DNA from: Cunninghamia lanceolata
Lineage: Eukaryota > Streptophyta > Pinopsida > Cupressales > Cupressaceae
Length of the DNA stretch: 64,000 nucleotides
Direction of reading: 5' to 3'
Assembly: GCA_027924645.1 (NCBI GenBank)
Contig: BSBN01001017.1
Span: 4,428,501-4,492,500, forward strand
This document shows, in pieces, positions 35,425 to 46,741 of the stretch. The translations under genes and the position numbers were made by a program. Each line of letters begins with the position of its first letter. Position 1 is the first letter of the stretch. The notes under the pieces were generated by a model that worked only from the letters and a program-made list of their open reading frames with translations, had not been told where the DNA came from and did not search any database.

Positions 35425-35760
35425 ATCTGAAGTCTTTCAATCAATTTATTTTAAATTATAATTGTAATTATTGTATACTTTAATAATTTTAAATCATAAT
35501 CATGTAGTGTAATATTAGTAAACACTGTAATAATGTATTTATATTATTATTATTTTATTATAAATGTTTATTATTTTATGCACAAAAAGTTTCATATTTT
35601 TAAATCACAATAGTTAATTTAAATTAGAATAATTATTTCATATTTTTAATCACAATAAATAATTTAAATTAGAATAATTATTTTAAAGTAAAATTATTTT
35701 AAAGTTTCATAACATATTTAATTCCTAAAATTAATGACATTGATTGTGTGATAAAGAAAG
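35425..35760. repeat. AT-rich direct repeat C, copy 2
   Basis: Aligned with 32,405-32,715. The two copies bracket the Helitron-like element and the first telomere-like array. Confidence 0.75.
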
Positions 35761-37014
35761 AAAAATTATATGGTTGTATTCTATGCATACATAAAAAGTA
35801 ATAACTACTTGTATGCAATTTTCTAATCTACAGTTTCAATCATCTCATCTCATGGTTATATTCTGTTAAAGAGGCACCATGAAAAAAAGTAAAAAAATCA
35901 AATCAAATCAAATCAAATCAAATGCATGAGTAGTGGTATGAGAGAATAAATAAAATAGAAAATAAAATGCATGGCATGCAATTATTAGGGAGGTCCGCGG
36001 CCACAAACAATAGAGACCATTGTAAATTAAAAAAAAATATATCTCATTTATTAAATATTTTCTTTTATGTTTTGTTTTCGTTTAAAAAAAAACAAGATAT
36101 ACATAATAAACAATATGAAGTAGTTATGGAGTTCCTCCATCGTTGCCTTCTCTATTTTTGAGCAGCAAACTTGCAAATACAAAATAAAAAAAACACACAG
36201 CAACCATTGATAACCCTGGAAGGAAGATAAGAGAACAGAGAACAAAAAAACAAAACAAGATAACAATAATAATTCTTGTTATGACGCTATGGAGATTAGA
36301 AATGTTGTTGGTTAAATTATTTTAGAAATTTCTAAATTGGACTCTCTTTCATTTAAAAAAATAATATTATTCAATTTGAAAAGAAATGAATTATTTCTTT
36401 CTTTGGGTTATATTTCAATTTTTATTTTTATGGTAAGAAAAATTAAAAATGCAAGTTTATTTATTTAGTAGGTGTTAGATAAGGTGAACTCACTTAATAT
36501 AATTAGGTTGGTAATTAAATTAAATCACCATACTTAGGATGTATCAAGTTGAGTAATTAATTCATATATTTATTTGAAAATTATTCATCTCTTCCTTAAA
36601 CATAGAATATTGATATTTTAATAATTGTTAATCTAGAGAATTTTGTTGATATGGTTTTATATATATTAATTTTATCTTTAAAATTATTATTGAAATTAAA
36701 TTGGTTTTATTGTAATCATATTACCTTTAGACTTGATTGATTTAGTCATAGTCTTGTTTACTTAATAGTCTTTTGAGGATTTAGATACTTGATAACTAAC
36801 TATCATATAAACCCTAACCTGACTATTGTATTTGATAGGGAAGCTGCAGATCAAAAAAGATAACTCGTTATTCTATTTCACGATAGTGTCTCTATAAGTA
36901 AACTATAGATAAAATTATAATGAAAATTGTTCTTTCAAAATTCTATTGTCATATGTTTTGACTGGAAATTTTATTTTTAGCTCACTTGTGGGCTTTAACC
37001 GGGCATGACATTTG
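35761..37014. other. AT-rich intergenic DNA
   Basis: A stretch with a (AATCA)n run near 35,897-35,922 resembles part of 32,265-32,335. Otherwise I see no gene, RNA or element boundary. Confidence 0.5.
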
Positions 37015-39875
37015 GTATTCGGGTTAGAGTTTGATTTAGGGTTACTTAATTAGGGTAAGCATTAGAGTTACAATTAGGGTTAGGGTTAGGGCTAGACTTA
37101 GGGTTAGAATTCAAGTTAGGGTTAGGGTTAAAATCATAGTTACAATTAGGATGAAGGTAAGGGTTAGAATTAGGGTTATGGTTACATTTAAAATTAGAGT
37201 TATAGTTAGGGTAGAATCAGGGTTATGATTAGAATTAACATTAGGATTAGGGTTCCTATTAGAATTAGGTTAGAATTAAGGTGGGTTACTATTAGAATTG
37301 GAGTAAGAATTAGAGTTACAGTTAGGGTAAGAGTTCAAATTAGAGTTAGGGTTAGAGTTACAATTAGGGTTAAGGTTAGTATTAAGGTTAGGGTTAGGGT
37401 TTGAGTTATAGTCAGGCTTAGGGTTAGAGTTAGGGTTAGGGTTAAATTTAGATCTATGTTTAGGGTTAGAATAAGGGTTAGGGTTAGGGTTAAAATTAAG
37501 ATTAGGGTTAGGGTTAGGATTAGCATTATAAATAGGGTTGGGGTTACGATTAGGGTTACGACTATAATTAGGATTAATGTTAGAATTAGAGTTACAATTA
37601 AGGTTAGGGTTAGGGTTTGGGTTATAGTTAGGATTAGGGTTATAGTTAGACTTACGATTATAGTTAGAATTAGGATAATGGGTTTGGTTATAATTAGGGT
37701 TTCAATTAGTGCAAATATATAACCAAAAAAATATTATGATTACAATAAGGGTTAGGGTTTAAATAAGGCTTAGAATTAGAATTAGGGTGGATATATAATC
37801 AAAGTGTTGGCCTTACAATCAGAGTTATGGATAGAATTAGGGTTATGAAATCCTTCTTTAGGGTTACTGTTACAATTAGGGTTAGGGTTAGAATAAGGAT
37901 TAGGGTTACAATTATAATTAGGATTAGGGCTAGTGTTAGGGTCATATTTAGGGTTAGGGTTATAGTCGGGGTTACGGTTAGAGTTAGGTACGGAATTAGG
38001 GTTGTGGGATTTGTTATAATTAGGGTTAGGGTTACAATTACGGTTATGATTAAAATTAGTGTCAGGATTAGAACTAGTGTTAGGGTTAGATGTAGGGTTA
38101 TGGTTAGAGTTACAATTCAGGTTTGGTTTAGGGATATAATTACAATCACGATTAAAATTAGGTTTACAAATATAATTAGGGCAAGGGTTAGAATTTTACT
38201 TAGGGTTAGGGTTATTTAAAAAATTAGCTTAGAGTTTCAATTAGGGTTTAGTTTAAGGTTAGGGTTAGGAGTGTAATTACGGTTAGGGTTTGGGTAATAG
38301 TTAAGATTAGGGTTATAGTTAGAATTAGGGTTATAGTAACAATTAGGATAATGGGTTTGGTTATAATTAGGGTTTCAATTAGTGCAAATATATAACCAAA
38401 AAAATATTATGATTGGTTAGGGTTAAAATAAGGCTTAGAATTAGAATTAGGGTGGATATATAGTCAAAGGGTTGACATTACAATAAGAGTTGTGGATAGA
38501 ATTAGGGTTATGACATCCTTTTTAGGGTTAATGTTACAATTAGGGTTAGGGTTACTATTATTAGGGTTTTAATTAGGATCAGGGTTAGAGTTAAAATAAG
38601 GGTAACGGTTAAGGTTATGATTAGAATTAGGGATAGGTTTAGAGTTAGTGTTAGGGTTAGGGTTATAGTTAGGGTTAGGGTTAAGATTATTGTCAGGATT
38701 AAGGTTAGGGTTAGGGTTATAGTTATAATTTGGGTTCCAATTACAAGTAGGGTTGGAGTTACAATTAGAGTTCAATTTAGGGATACAATTATGATCAGGA
38801 TTAAAATTAGGTTTACAAATATAATTAGGGTAAGGGTTAGAATTTTACTTAAGGTTAGGGTTAGAATAATGATTAGGTTAAGGTTACAATTATAATTAGG
38901 ATTAGGGTTAGTGTTAGGGTCATATTTAGGGTTAGGGTTATAATCAGGGTTAGGGTTAGAGTTAGGAACAAAATTAGGATTATAGGATTTGTTATAATTA
39001 GAGTTAGGGTTACAATTATGGTTATGATTAAAATTAGTGTTAGGATTAGAAGTAGAGTTAGGGTTAGAATAATGATTAGGTTAGGGTTACAATTATAATT
39101 AGGATTAGGGTTAGTGTTAGGGTCATATTTAGGGTTAGGGTTATAATTGGGGTTAGGGTTAGAGTTAGGTACAAAATTAGGATTATAGGATTTGTTATAA
39201 TTAGAGTTAGGGTTACAATTATGGTTATGATTAAAATTAGTGTCAGGATTAGAAGTAGTGTTAGGGTTAGATGTAGGGTTACAGTTAGAGTTACAATCAG
39301 GGTTTGGTTTAGGGATACAATTATGATCACAATTAAAATTAGGTTTAAAAATATAATTAGGGTAAGTGTTAGAGTTTTACGTAGGGTTAGTGTTATTTAA
39401 AAAAATAGGTTAGGGTTTCAATTAGGGTTTAGTTTAAGGTTAGGGTTAGGAGTATAATTATGGTTAGGGTTAGGGTTATAGTTAGGATTAGGGTTATAGT
39501 TAGAATTAGGACAATGGGTTTGGTTATAATTAGGGTTTCAATTAGTGCAAATATATAACCAAAAAATATTACGATTACAATAAGGGTTAGGGTTAAAATA
39601 AGGCTTAGAATTAGAATTAGGGTGGATATATAATCAAAGGGTTGGCCTTACAATCAGAGAACTATGGATAGAATTAAGGTTATGACATCCTTCTTTAGGG
39701 TTAATGTTACAATTAGGGTTAGGGTTACTATTATTAGGGTTAGGGTTAGAATAAGGATTAAGGGTAAGGTTAAGGTTAGAATTATCCTAAATTTGAATCT
39801 AACCTTTAAAATAGGTACCCTAATTCTAACCTAAATACTAACCCTAACCCTAATTTTAACCCCTAACTCTAATCC
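37015..39875. repeat. Large degenerate TTAGGG-like array (about 2.8 kb) with higher-order structure
   Basis: Mostly hexameric TTAGGG variants on the plus strand. It switches to CCCTAA near 39,795 for the last 80 bp. Within it a roughly 210-bp block starting AATGGGTTTGG and containing non-telomeric phrases (GTGCAAATATATAACC; GGTGGATATATA) recurs at about 37,678, 38,350 and 39,514. A second block (GGATTTGTTATAATTAG...) recurs at about 38,007, 38,985 and 39,186. Val/Arg- or Leu/Thr-rich frames here are artefacts. Confidence 0.9.
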
Positions 39876-40015
39876 TAAATATAATATATATTTTTAATTA
39901 TTATATATATTATAATAATATGTCTTATCTATATTATAATATTATATTATATAATTATAATAATTCTTATAATTATATAATATACTTAGAATTAGGTTTG
40001 CCACTCTAGATGCTA
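39876..40015. other. AT-rich spacer
   Basis: AT-rich DNA between the telomere-like array and the inverted-repeat element. No feature supported. Confidence 0.5.
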
Positions 40016-40170
40016 CTAGTATACCTATATTTAAAAAATATATCTAAAGTATACCCAGAGATATCCTTCTGAGGCGCCTATTTTTAAGTCACCAATCCTA
40101 ACATTAGGCACCTCTAGAAGGATATCTCTCGGCATACTTTAGATATATTTTTCAAATATAGGTATACTAG
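40016..40170. mobile_element. 155-bp foldback MITE
   Basis: The left arm starts CTAGTATACCTATATTT and the right arm ends AAATATAGGTATACTAG. Complementarity extends about 65 bp into each arm with a few mismatches, leaving a loop of about 25 bp. Single arms also occur at about 32,343-32,403 and 40,826-40,876, so it is a repeated family. No clear TSD is seen. Confidence 0.8.
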
Positions 40171-40280
40171 TTTAATTTTTCATATTATTGATTTTTGGAG
40201 ACCTGAAAATGGTTTAATGGTGAGTTAGCAAGTTGGGGTGAAAGATAAATTTTAGGCAAAGGTTAACAATAATATAACCT

Positions 40281-40772
40281 TATATCATAATGTTTTAGGA
40301 TTTAACTTTGTGAAATTTTTTCAACGTTTCGGATGATCCATCATCAAAAGTAGAAAGCAAGAGAAGAGAAATAGAAAATTGATGGATCATGGAGTGTAAT
40401 CCAAAATGTTTGAAGGAAAAAAATTCACACAATTAAATCTTGAAACATTTTGATATAATATCATGAACTGTGGAAACCAGGGCTTAAATTTGATAGTCGA
40501 CCTTGTCAAGCAATTTTTGTATGACAATTATCTATTCAATGTTGCCTTTAAAATATTATGACACATCTTAGTATAAGTAAAATATATAAAAATCAAATAT
40601 ATATATCAACATAATTTTATATAAATTTTGACAGTTTGTTCAAAATCTCTCCTTTCATATGATACGGTCTTTTTAAAATTTCGATTGTATTTTACATTCG
40701 ATTGTATTTTACAACAAAAATAACTATACAACTGTCAAATTTAAGCCCTGGTGGAAACCTGATATCTATTAG
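40281..40772. mobile_element. Imperfect foldback insertion in the P450 3' flank
   Basis: Flanked by an 11-bp direct repeat TAATATAACCT (40,270-40,280 and 40,773-40,783) and missing from the paralogous flank near 28,580. The arms TATATCATAATGTTTTAGG and the complement near 40,430-40,460 pair imperfectly around a GATCCATCA/TGATGGATC core. A hAT-type MITE sits in its right part. TSD length does not fit one superfamily cleanly. Confidence 0.6.
40478..40750. mobile_element. hAT-type MITE (273 bp) with 8-bp TSD
   Basis: Termini CAGGGCTTAAATTTGA and the complementary TCAAATTTAAGCCCTG form inverted repeats of about 19 bp with one mismatch. The 8-bp TSD GTGGAAAC is perfect (40,470-40,477 and 40,751-40,758). 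CAGGG-type ends with an 8-bp TSD are hAT hallmarks. No transposase is encoded. Confidence 0.9.
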
Positions 40773-40783
40773 TAATATAACCT

Positions 40784-41865
40784 ATCAGCGAAATATTTCT
40801 AATAGATGTCACAAAAATTATAAACTAGTATATTTATATTTTAAAAAATATATCTAAAGTATGCCCAGATATATATTTTTGACTCCGTGTATTTTTGTGT
40901 TTTCTATAGCTTTTGTGATTTTCTCCACTTTTTTTCCTTCAACCTTTTCCATTTTTTTTTTTTCCAATAGTTTTTGTTTTTTATTTTTTCAATTTCTTTT
41001 TTGGTGATTTTCTCCAATTTCTTGGTTTTTATTTTTTATTTTCTTCAATTTCTTTTTCTGTTTTTATTTTTTTTCTATAAATTTAGGCAGAAAAAATGAG
41101 TGCTCTCATCCCCACCCTGATATGATGACTGTAAATGTCTCTCGACATAATTAATAAAAATAAAAAATAAAAAATAAAAATAGAAAAAGTTATAAAAATT
41201 GAAAAAACAAAGGAAAAAAAAAAGGAGGAAAAAAGAAAAAGCAAAAAGCAAACTAGAAAGTGAAAAAGAAAAAGACAAAAGTAAAAGCAAATAAATCAAT
41301 GCCATACCTATCATGGAGGGTTGTTGAATCAGAGATCCCGTGAATACGGTGAAAAATGAATACGATAAAGTGTATTCCCAGTCATTTCTCAAATCATATA
41401 TTATGCTGTCATCCTGTACGGGCCACAGGTTGAAACAACTTTAATGACTTTCTCGATTTATGTGGAGGCTGGAATAACACTCCAAATCATAAATCCTGTA
41501 GGAATTTTCTTTTAAAATTTGATTGAAAACTGGAATAACACTCCAAATCATAAAACCAGTAGGAATTTTCTTTTAAAATTTGATTGAAAATTGCAGAATT
41601 TTGAACAGAACTAATAAAATCTCGACTGCAACTCTTAAATTTCCAAAGAAAATATGCAGAACAAATTAGGTACTAGAATATATTCATCTTCTCTAAACCT
41701 CATTATAACCGTTCTTACAGACATCTCTGAGCTTGAATTACAGGCATACTCGTCACCAGTCTGTATTTTTCCTCATCGTGAGGCGTGCTTAGGTCACAGG
41801 GCCGGGCCCACCAAAAGAAACGAAGTTTTCCGGCCATCTGTGTACAGAAAAATAAGTTTTCCCGG
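40784..41865 (-). other. P450 3' flank
   Basis: Contains T-rich and A/G-rich low-complexity tracts (about 40,890-41,300) and, near 41,469-41,590, a doubled 62-bp unit (CTGGAATAACACTCCAAATC). Most of it is shared with 28,640-29,370. No additional gene is seen. Confidence 0.6.
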
Positions 41866-44800
41866 TCACCATTTTCTTCCTCGCCGGTAGACGACCATCG
41901 GCAAAGAGGGCATGAGTAAGGTTAAGGCCAGCCTGTACTTTACTCGGTTACCTTTTACCATTTCAAATTTGAAGAAACGCAGAAGCAATGCAGCAGCCAT
42001 TTTCATTTGCAAGTAGGCCGACTCCTTTCCCATACAAATTCTTGGTCCAGCCTGTATTTTAAATTAAATCACAGTCAGTGAAACACGAGTTGAGTGATTA
42101 TAAAATTTCAAAATGTTAAACATACATGCCTGAAATGCTGTGAATTTAAATGGAGACTGGGGCTGAAATATGCCATCTTCGTTAAGCCATCTCTCAGGCT
42201 TGAATTCCATGGCATCATCCCCCCAAACTCTCTGCATTCGCCCCATTGCGTAAGGTACATAGTTTATCACATTCCCCTTGGCAATTCTGTTGCCATCCGG
42301 TAGAATGTCATTACTTACAGCAGTCTTCCCATCCTGCAATGCAGACACAAATTGACTTGAGGAGCTTCAGGGAAAAGATTGTCTCTGCAATTTTTGCTTA
42401 CTTATTGTGCTAATTTAGTAATCTTTGTATCATTTGTCATTTGTTTTTCATCTGGGATGATGATTATGGAGTGTGATCGAAACATTCAGATAAAAATGGA
42501 ATATATAATTTTTTTCAAAATCTTTTAATCATGGAGTGTGATATGGAATGTTGCGGCAAAAATCAAATATATAGTTTTTTCTTAAAACTCTTAATCATAC
42601 AGTGTGATTTGAAACATTGAGGGAAAAATAGAAGAGACTTTTTACCTGAAACTCCTAAATAGAACAGAGACTTTTTCCCCTGAAACTTCTAATTATGGAG
42701 TGATTTGAAAGGTGAGGCAAAAAATTGAATAATTTTTTTTTGAAACTTCTAGAATGTGATCTGAAAGGTTAAGGCAAAAATTTAATAATTTTTTTCTTGA
42801 AACTCCTACAGTGTGATCTGAAAGGTTGAGGCAAAAAATTGAATATAATTTTTTTCTTGAAACTCCTAAAGTGTGATCTGAAAGGTTGAGGGCAAAAATT
42901 GAATAATTTTTTTCTTGAAACTCCTCTGAAAGGTTGAGGGAAAATATTGAATAATTTTTTTCTTGAAACTCCTAAAAAAAGGAACACGCAGTTTTTTTCC
43001 AAAACTCCTAATCATATGGAGTGTGATTTGAAATTTGAAATGTTGAGGAAAAAGGAACATATTGTGATTTGAAATATTGAGGGAAATATAGAACACAAGT
43101 TTTTCCTGAAACTCTTAATTATGGAGTGTGGTTTGAAACCTTGAGACAAAAATATAACATAGCTTTTTCTTAAAACTTCTAAATCATAAAATGTGATCTG
43201 AAAAGTTGAGGCAAAAATCTCACAGTTTTTTCATGAAATTCCTCAACTGAATCTCATGGGCCGTGAAAATTTGATGTTTATTATCCATGATTTTACATTA
43301 CGCTGGAGTTTTTAGATTTTTTCGTTACCGAGCTCATCAGAATGTTAAATGGAAAATTTTGAATTACCAGAGGAACAGCAGGGTATAAGCGCAACGTTTC
43401 AGTAATTGCAGAGTGCAAATAATGCATATTATTATTGAGCACATCATAAGTCAGCAGTTCAGAGTATTTTTTAAAGCAGCAAACATCATCGTCATCAATG
43501 GTGCTGCTGCTAAACCCCGGAATATCCTGCAACTCTTGCACTATTTTCTCTTCTACTCCCGGATTTTCAGACAGCAGCCAAAGTAACCAGGAAAGAGTGA
43601 CAGCCGTGCCATCTCGTCCTGCTATAACAAAATTCAGAACTGCATCTCTCAGCTTTCTATCATCATACAATTCTGGATTTTCCTTGGCCATTAACAGCAT
43701 CCTCGACAGGAGATCAGACTTGGACCTCACCTGCAATTAATCAGGGTAAAAATACTCATGACCATCACTGAAATAAAAAACAAAAAATAACTATTTTATT
43801 AGGGTTCCCATCCAGTACCTCGTTATCTTGGATGGATTTTTTGCGCTTCTGTATCAAATGGTAGGTAAAATTGTCCAAAACCCTAACATCCTCTTTAACT
43901 TTGGCCTCTGAACCAATGTTAAAGCGCTTCTTTAGTTTCCAGATGGGATCGAAGTATCGAGAAGCGCAGAGAGCATTAGATCTGTCAAAAGCTGAAGCAA
44001 AAGGGATATCTGGAAGAGAGGAGGCTAGACTACCGATTTCAATTCCAAAGCTAAGCTCGCATATAGAATCAAATGACATCCGCATTAACATATCCTGCAC
44101 ATAAAAAAAATTCTCAAAACCTTACCAACTCAAGAATCAATGCAGCAGTAAATGAAATTAAAAAGTACTGTCATTGCAATGTGAAGCAAACGAAAATTGT
44201 TATAATCCCTTAAGTAAAACATCTTACAGAACCAACTGAAGCAAGAAACCCCAACAGGACCAGAGAAAAAAAATCAGATAAAGTACATTAAAGAAAAAAA
44301 TGTTGATTAGGTAGTGCGTCTGTCAGTCTAAATTCACAGGGCTATTCACAGTCAGAAATTTCAAACACGGTTTTTTAAAAGCTTAAGGAACCTCCAGAGT
44401 AGGCCTGTCTCCTCTATCTTAGTGCTCTTATTTATTAATTCTACTTAGTTCTGATATTACTTGCTTAGTTCTGATATTACTTCTCAGTCTAAATTCACAG
44501 CCCAAAAATTCAAACACTGTTTCCTTAACCTTAAGCAACCTACAGAGTAAGCTGGCTCCCCTATATTAACGTTCTTATTAATTCTACTTACTTTCTTTGT
44601 CACTCTAAGCTCACAATCCAAACATTCAATACAGCTTCCTTAAACTTGACTAACCTTCCCTATCCTAAGGCTAATTCTATTTGCTTACCTGAATTAGGAA
44701 TTATACTAAAACAGAATGGAAATGAAAGAAAACCCCAAGATAGTCAAACAGTGATCTACCAGATTAAGAGCAAGCACAAAACATTTCTTTTATCCTGCAA

Positions 44801-45902
44801 ATCATATAAGAGAAGCACAACTAAGGAAGGGGTCTCATGGAGCTGTTAGAGGATCTATTTTGTGGAGTAAGAGGTCCCATGAAACTCTACAAAATTGCTA
44901 CAGCATAAAGGTGGTTGATTTTGAGCGGGTGCATTTGATGTGGGGCTGAAACTTACCACCAGCTTAGGAAAATTTTTTATTTGATAATTTTTAATCTTTT
45001 TATTTGCAGGCCCTTAAAAATCTCTCCTAAATCAATTAGCATTAAACTAAAAACCTCATTAGACCTCCAAACTTAAACTTTTAAGCCTACCTGCAACTAC
45101 AAAATTCATGAGACAGCCGCTTGTTTTAAAATGCTCCTAAAAAAATTCAGCAACACAGCTGAGATAATTTAGGAAGCCCCCCCTCCATGGGACGGCTTCC
45201 TAAGTGAGAATGAGGTCTACGGAAAACAGAAAACCCAACTCAAAGAAAGAAACTAGTAATCTGTACAAAATTATGCAATGCAATGCAATGAATAGAGTTA
45301 CCTGCATATTTACAACTGCACTATTAATGGCCTGTTGCTCCAAAACTGTGTTTAACTTCACCGCATATTTCCTGAAGGCCTCTGTACTGTAAAGCCGCAG
45401 CATCTTGGAGGAAAACTCCAGGCTGGCAGATTTGCGTTGGAGTCTCCACATTTCCCCGTCTGAGTTAAAAATGCCATCACCCAGAAGATCATACTGCACA
45501 TCATGAGCAGCACTCCCCTGCAAAATTAAGGAAAGAAGAAGAAAAAAAAAAAGTTAAAAGCCCAATTTCACTGTCACGGATAATGGAATTCAGAAACTTA
45601 AAAATACTGACCTTTACATAGTTATCAAAGTTAGTCTTGAGAATATACTCAACGTTTGCAGGATCCACAGTGAAGAGGAGTCTGAAACCCATGTAGCTCG
45701 CTTCGAATGTGGGCATTTTTGTTGCATAGTCTGTGATCCAGTCGTACAGGCGGTGGAAATTTGCTGTGAGTTCGAGAGTAGAACCGAGCAAGGGCCATGC
45801 TTTAGGTCCCTGTGGGGTTCGATCCCTTAACCTCCTGATCCAAATCCAAATGCTCAATGCTGCTACGGCTAGTGTTACACACAAGACCAGACAATAAGAC
45901 AT
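41866..45902 (-). CDS. CYP704: Cytochrome P450, CYP704-type (probable fatty-acid hydroxylase), six exons
   Basis: Exons on the minus strand: 45,902-45,612; 45,517-45,302; 44,094-43,819; 43,730-43,368; 42,333-42,130; 42,051-41,866. They join in frame to about 511 residues, normal for the family. The N-terminus has a membrane anchor (about residues 5-22) and a Pro-rich hinge (TPQGPKAWPLLG). Further motifs are the I-helix AGRDGTA, ETLRLYPAVP (ExxR), FKPERW and heme loop FQAGPRICMG. The sequence is of the CYP704 type in the CYP86 clan; characterised members omega-hydroxylate fatty acids in the ER for cutin or pollen-wall polymers. Two oddities are the I-helix Thr replaced by Gly and a GC donor in intron 5. 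The start is the first Met before the anchor. I infer an expressed gene but cannot show it. Confidence 0.88.
42500..43235. repeat. Tandem repeat in P450 intron 4
   Basis: Diverged units of about 58-60 bp: GAAACTCCTA, GTGTGATCTGAAAGGTTGAGG, then GCAAAAATTGAATAATTTTTTT. They are best preserved at 42,700-42,970. They fill much of the 1-kb intron and create Phe/Lys-rich false open frames. Confidence 0.85.
44095..45301 (-). other. P450 intron 2 (1.2 kb)
   Basis: GT donor after CAG at 45,302 and AG acceptor before GATATG at 44,094. It holds a loosely duplicated stretch around 44,325-44,580 (CAGTCTAAATTCACAG...) and no gene I can support. Confidence 0.8.
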
Positions 45903-46275
45903 TGTCTGCCAAAGAGCAAAAAGCTCTGTACAGGGTATCGTATCTTTTTCTGTAGTCTATAAAGAAACCTCGAAGCTTTCCCAATTAAATGAATTTAAGG
46001 TTGGCATAATGCCATTCCCTTGAAGCATGTGAGGAATCAAAATTAATTTAGTTGGGATTTTTTTTGTTCTTCATGGAGTCCCAAATCCAATAGGCTATTT
46101 TTAGCCTTGTGGACGTTAAAAGTTATTCTCTCGTAAGTTTGAAGGTTGAAAAAGGCAAATAAAGAATTTTTAGTCTTATCAAAATAGAAAGAAAAAAAAA
46201 AAAAAATTGGGAAAATTAATTATATATATATATATATAAAATAGAAAGAATTTTTTTTTTTTTTTTTTTGGGAAG

Positions 46276-46322
<47 letters not shown>

Positions 46323-46741
46323 TTTTTGAGAAAATTAATAAAATAATGATAGAATTTAGTTAAAAATTTATTACAGATGTTGAACACTGATTTATTAAGA
46401 ATATAAGAATATTGATGATGTTTAGAAGACTACAAATTCGATCTTGTAAGTATAGATCTAATGTAAAATGTAGTTTTGATCTTTGTTAATTTTTGGAATG
46501 TCAATTTTAACTTGTCTATGTCAATTTTAGCTTGTCTTGATGTTCTCAGTCTGTTCCCACATAAAAACTAGTTCTTGTGCTTTTCGATTTGCATGTGGTA
46601 GGGAAAATTGCTTTCGAATGTCTAACCATGTAAGGATACCAATTTCACGACTAGATAAGAGATCAAGGACATCACTCTCTAACATGCAAGATGACTTGGA
46701 TGCTTATGCAATGTAGATGCTTTGACAAATGCTCATGATAA
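45903..46741. other. P450 upstream region with AT microsatellites
   Basis: The minus-strand region upstream of the P450 start shows no clear TATA box. A/T runs and (TA)n tracts lie at 46,219-46,240 and 46,276-46,321, about 0.3-0.4 kb upstream. The outer gag-only retrotransposon begins at 46,742. Confidence 0.6.
46276..46321. repeat. (AT)n microsatellite
   Basis: About 46 bases of uninterrupted AT dinucleotides, preceded by a T20-type homopolymer. Confidence 0.95.

Noticed and set aside
37335..39330. Long open frames rich in Val/Arg, Leu/Thr or Asn/Pro in the telomere-like array
   Set aside because: They are translations of TTAGGG-type repeats and change character with frame. No start context or domain.
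42769..43096. Phe/Lys-rich minus-strand frames inside the P450 region
   Set aside because: They lie in intron 4 and arise from its tandem repeat.
46219..46321. Possible structured RNA or origin in the AT tract
   Set aside because: It is a simple (AT)n microsatellite with poly-T. Nothing beyond low complexity supports a function.
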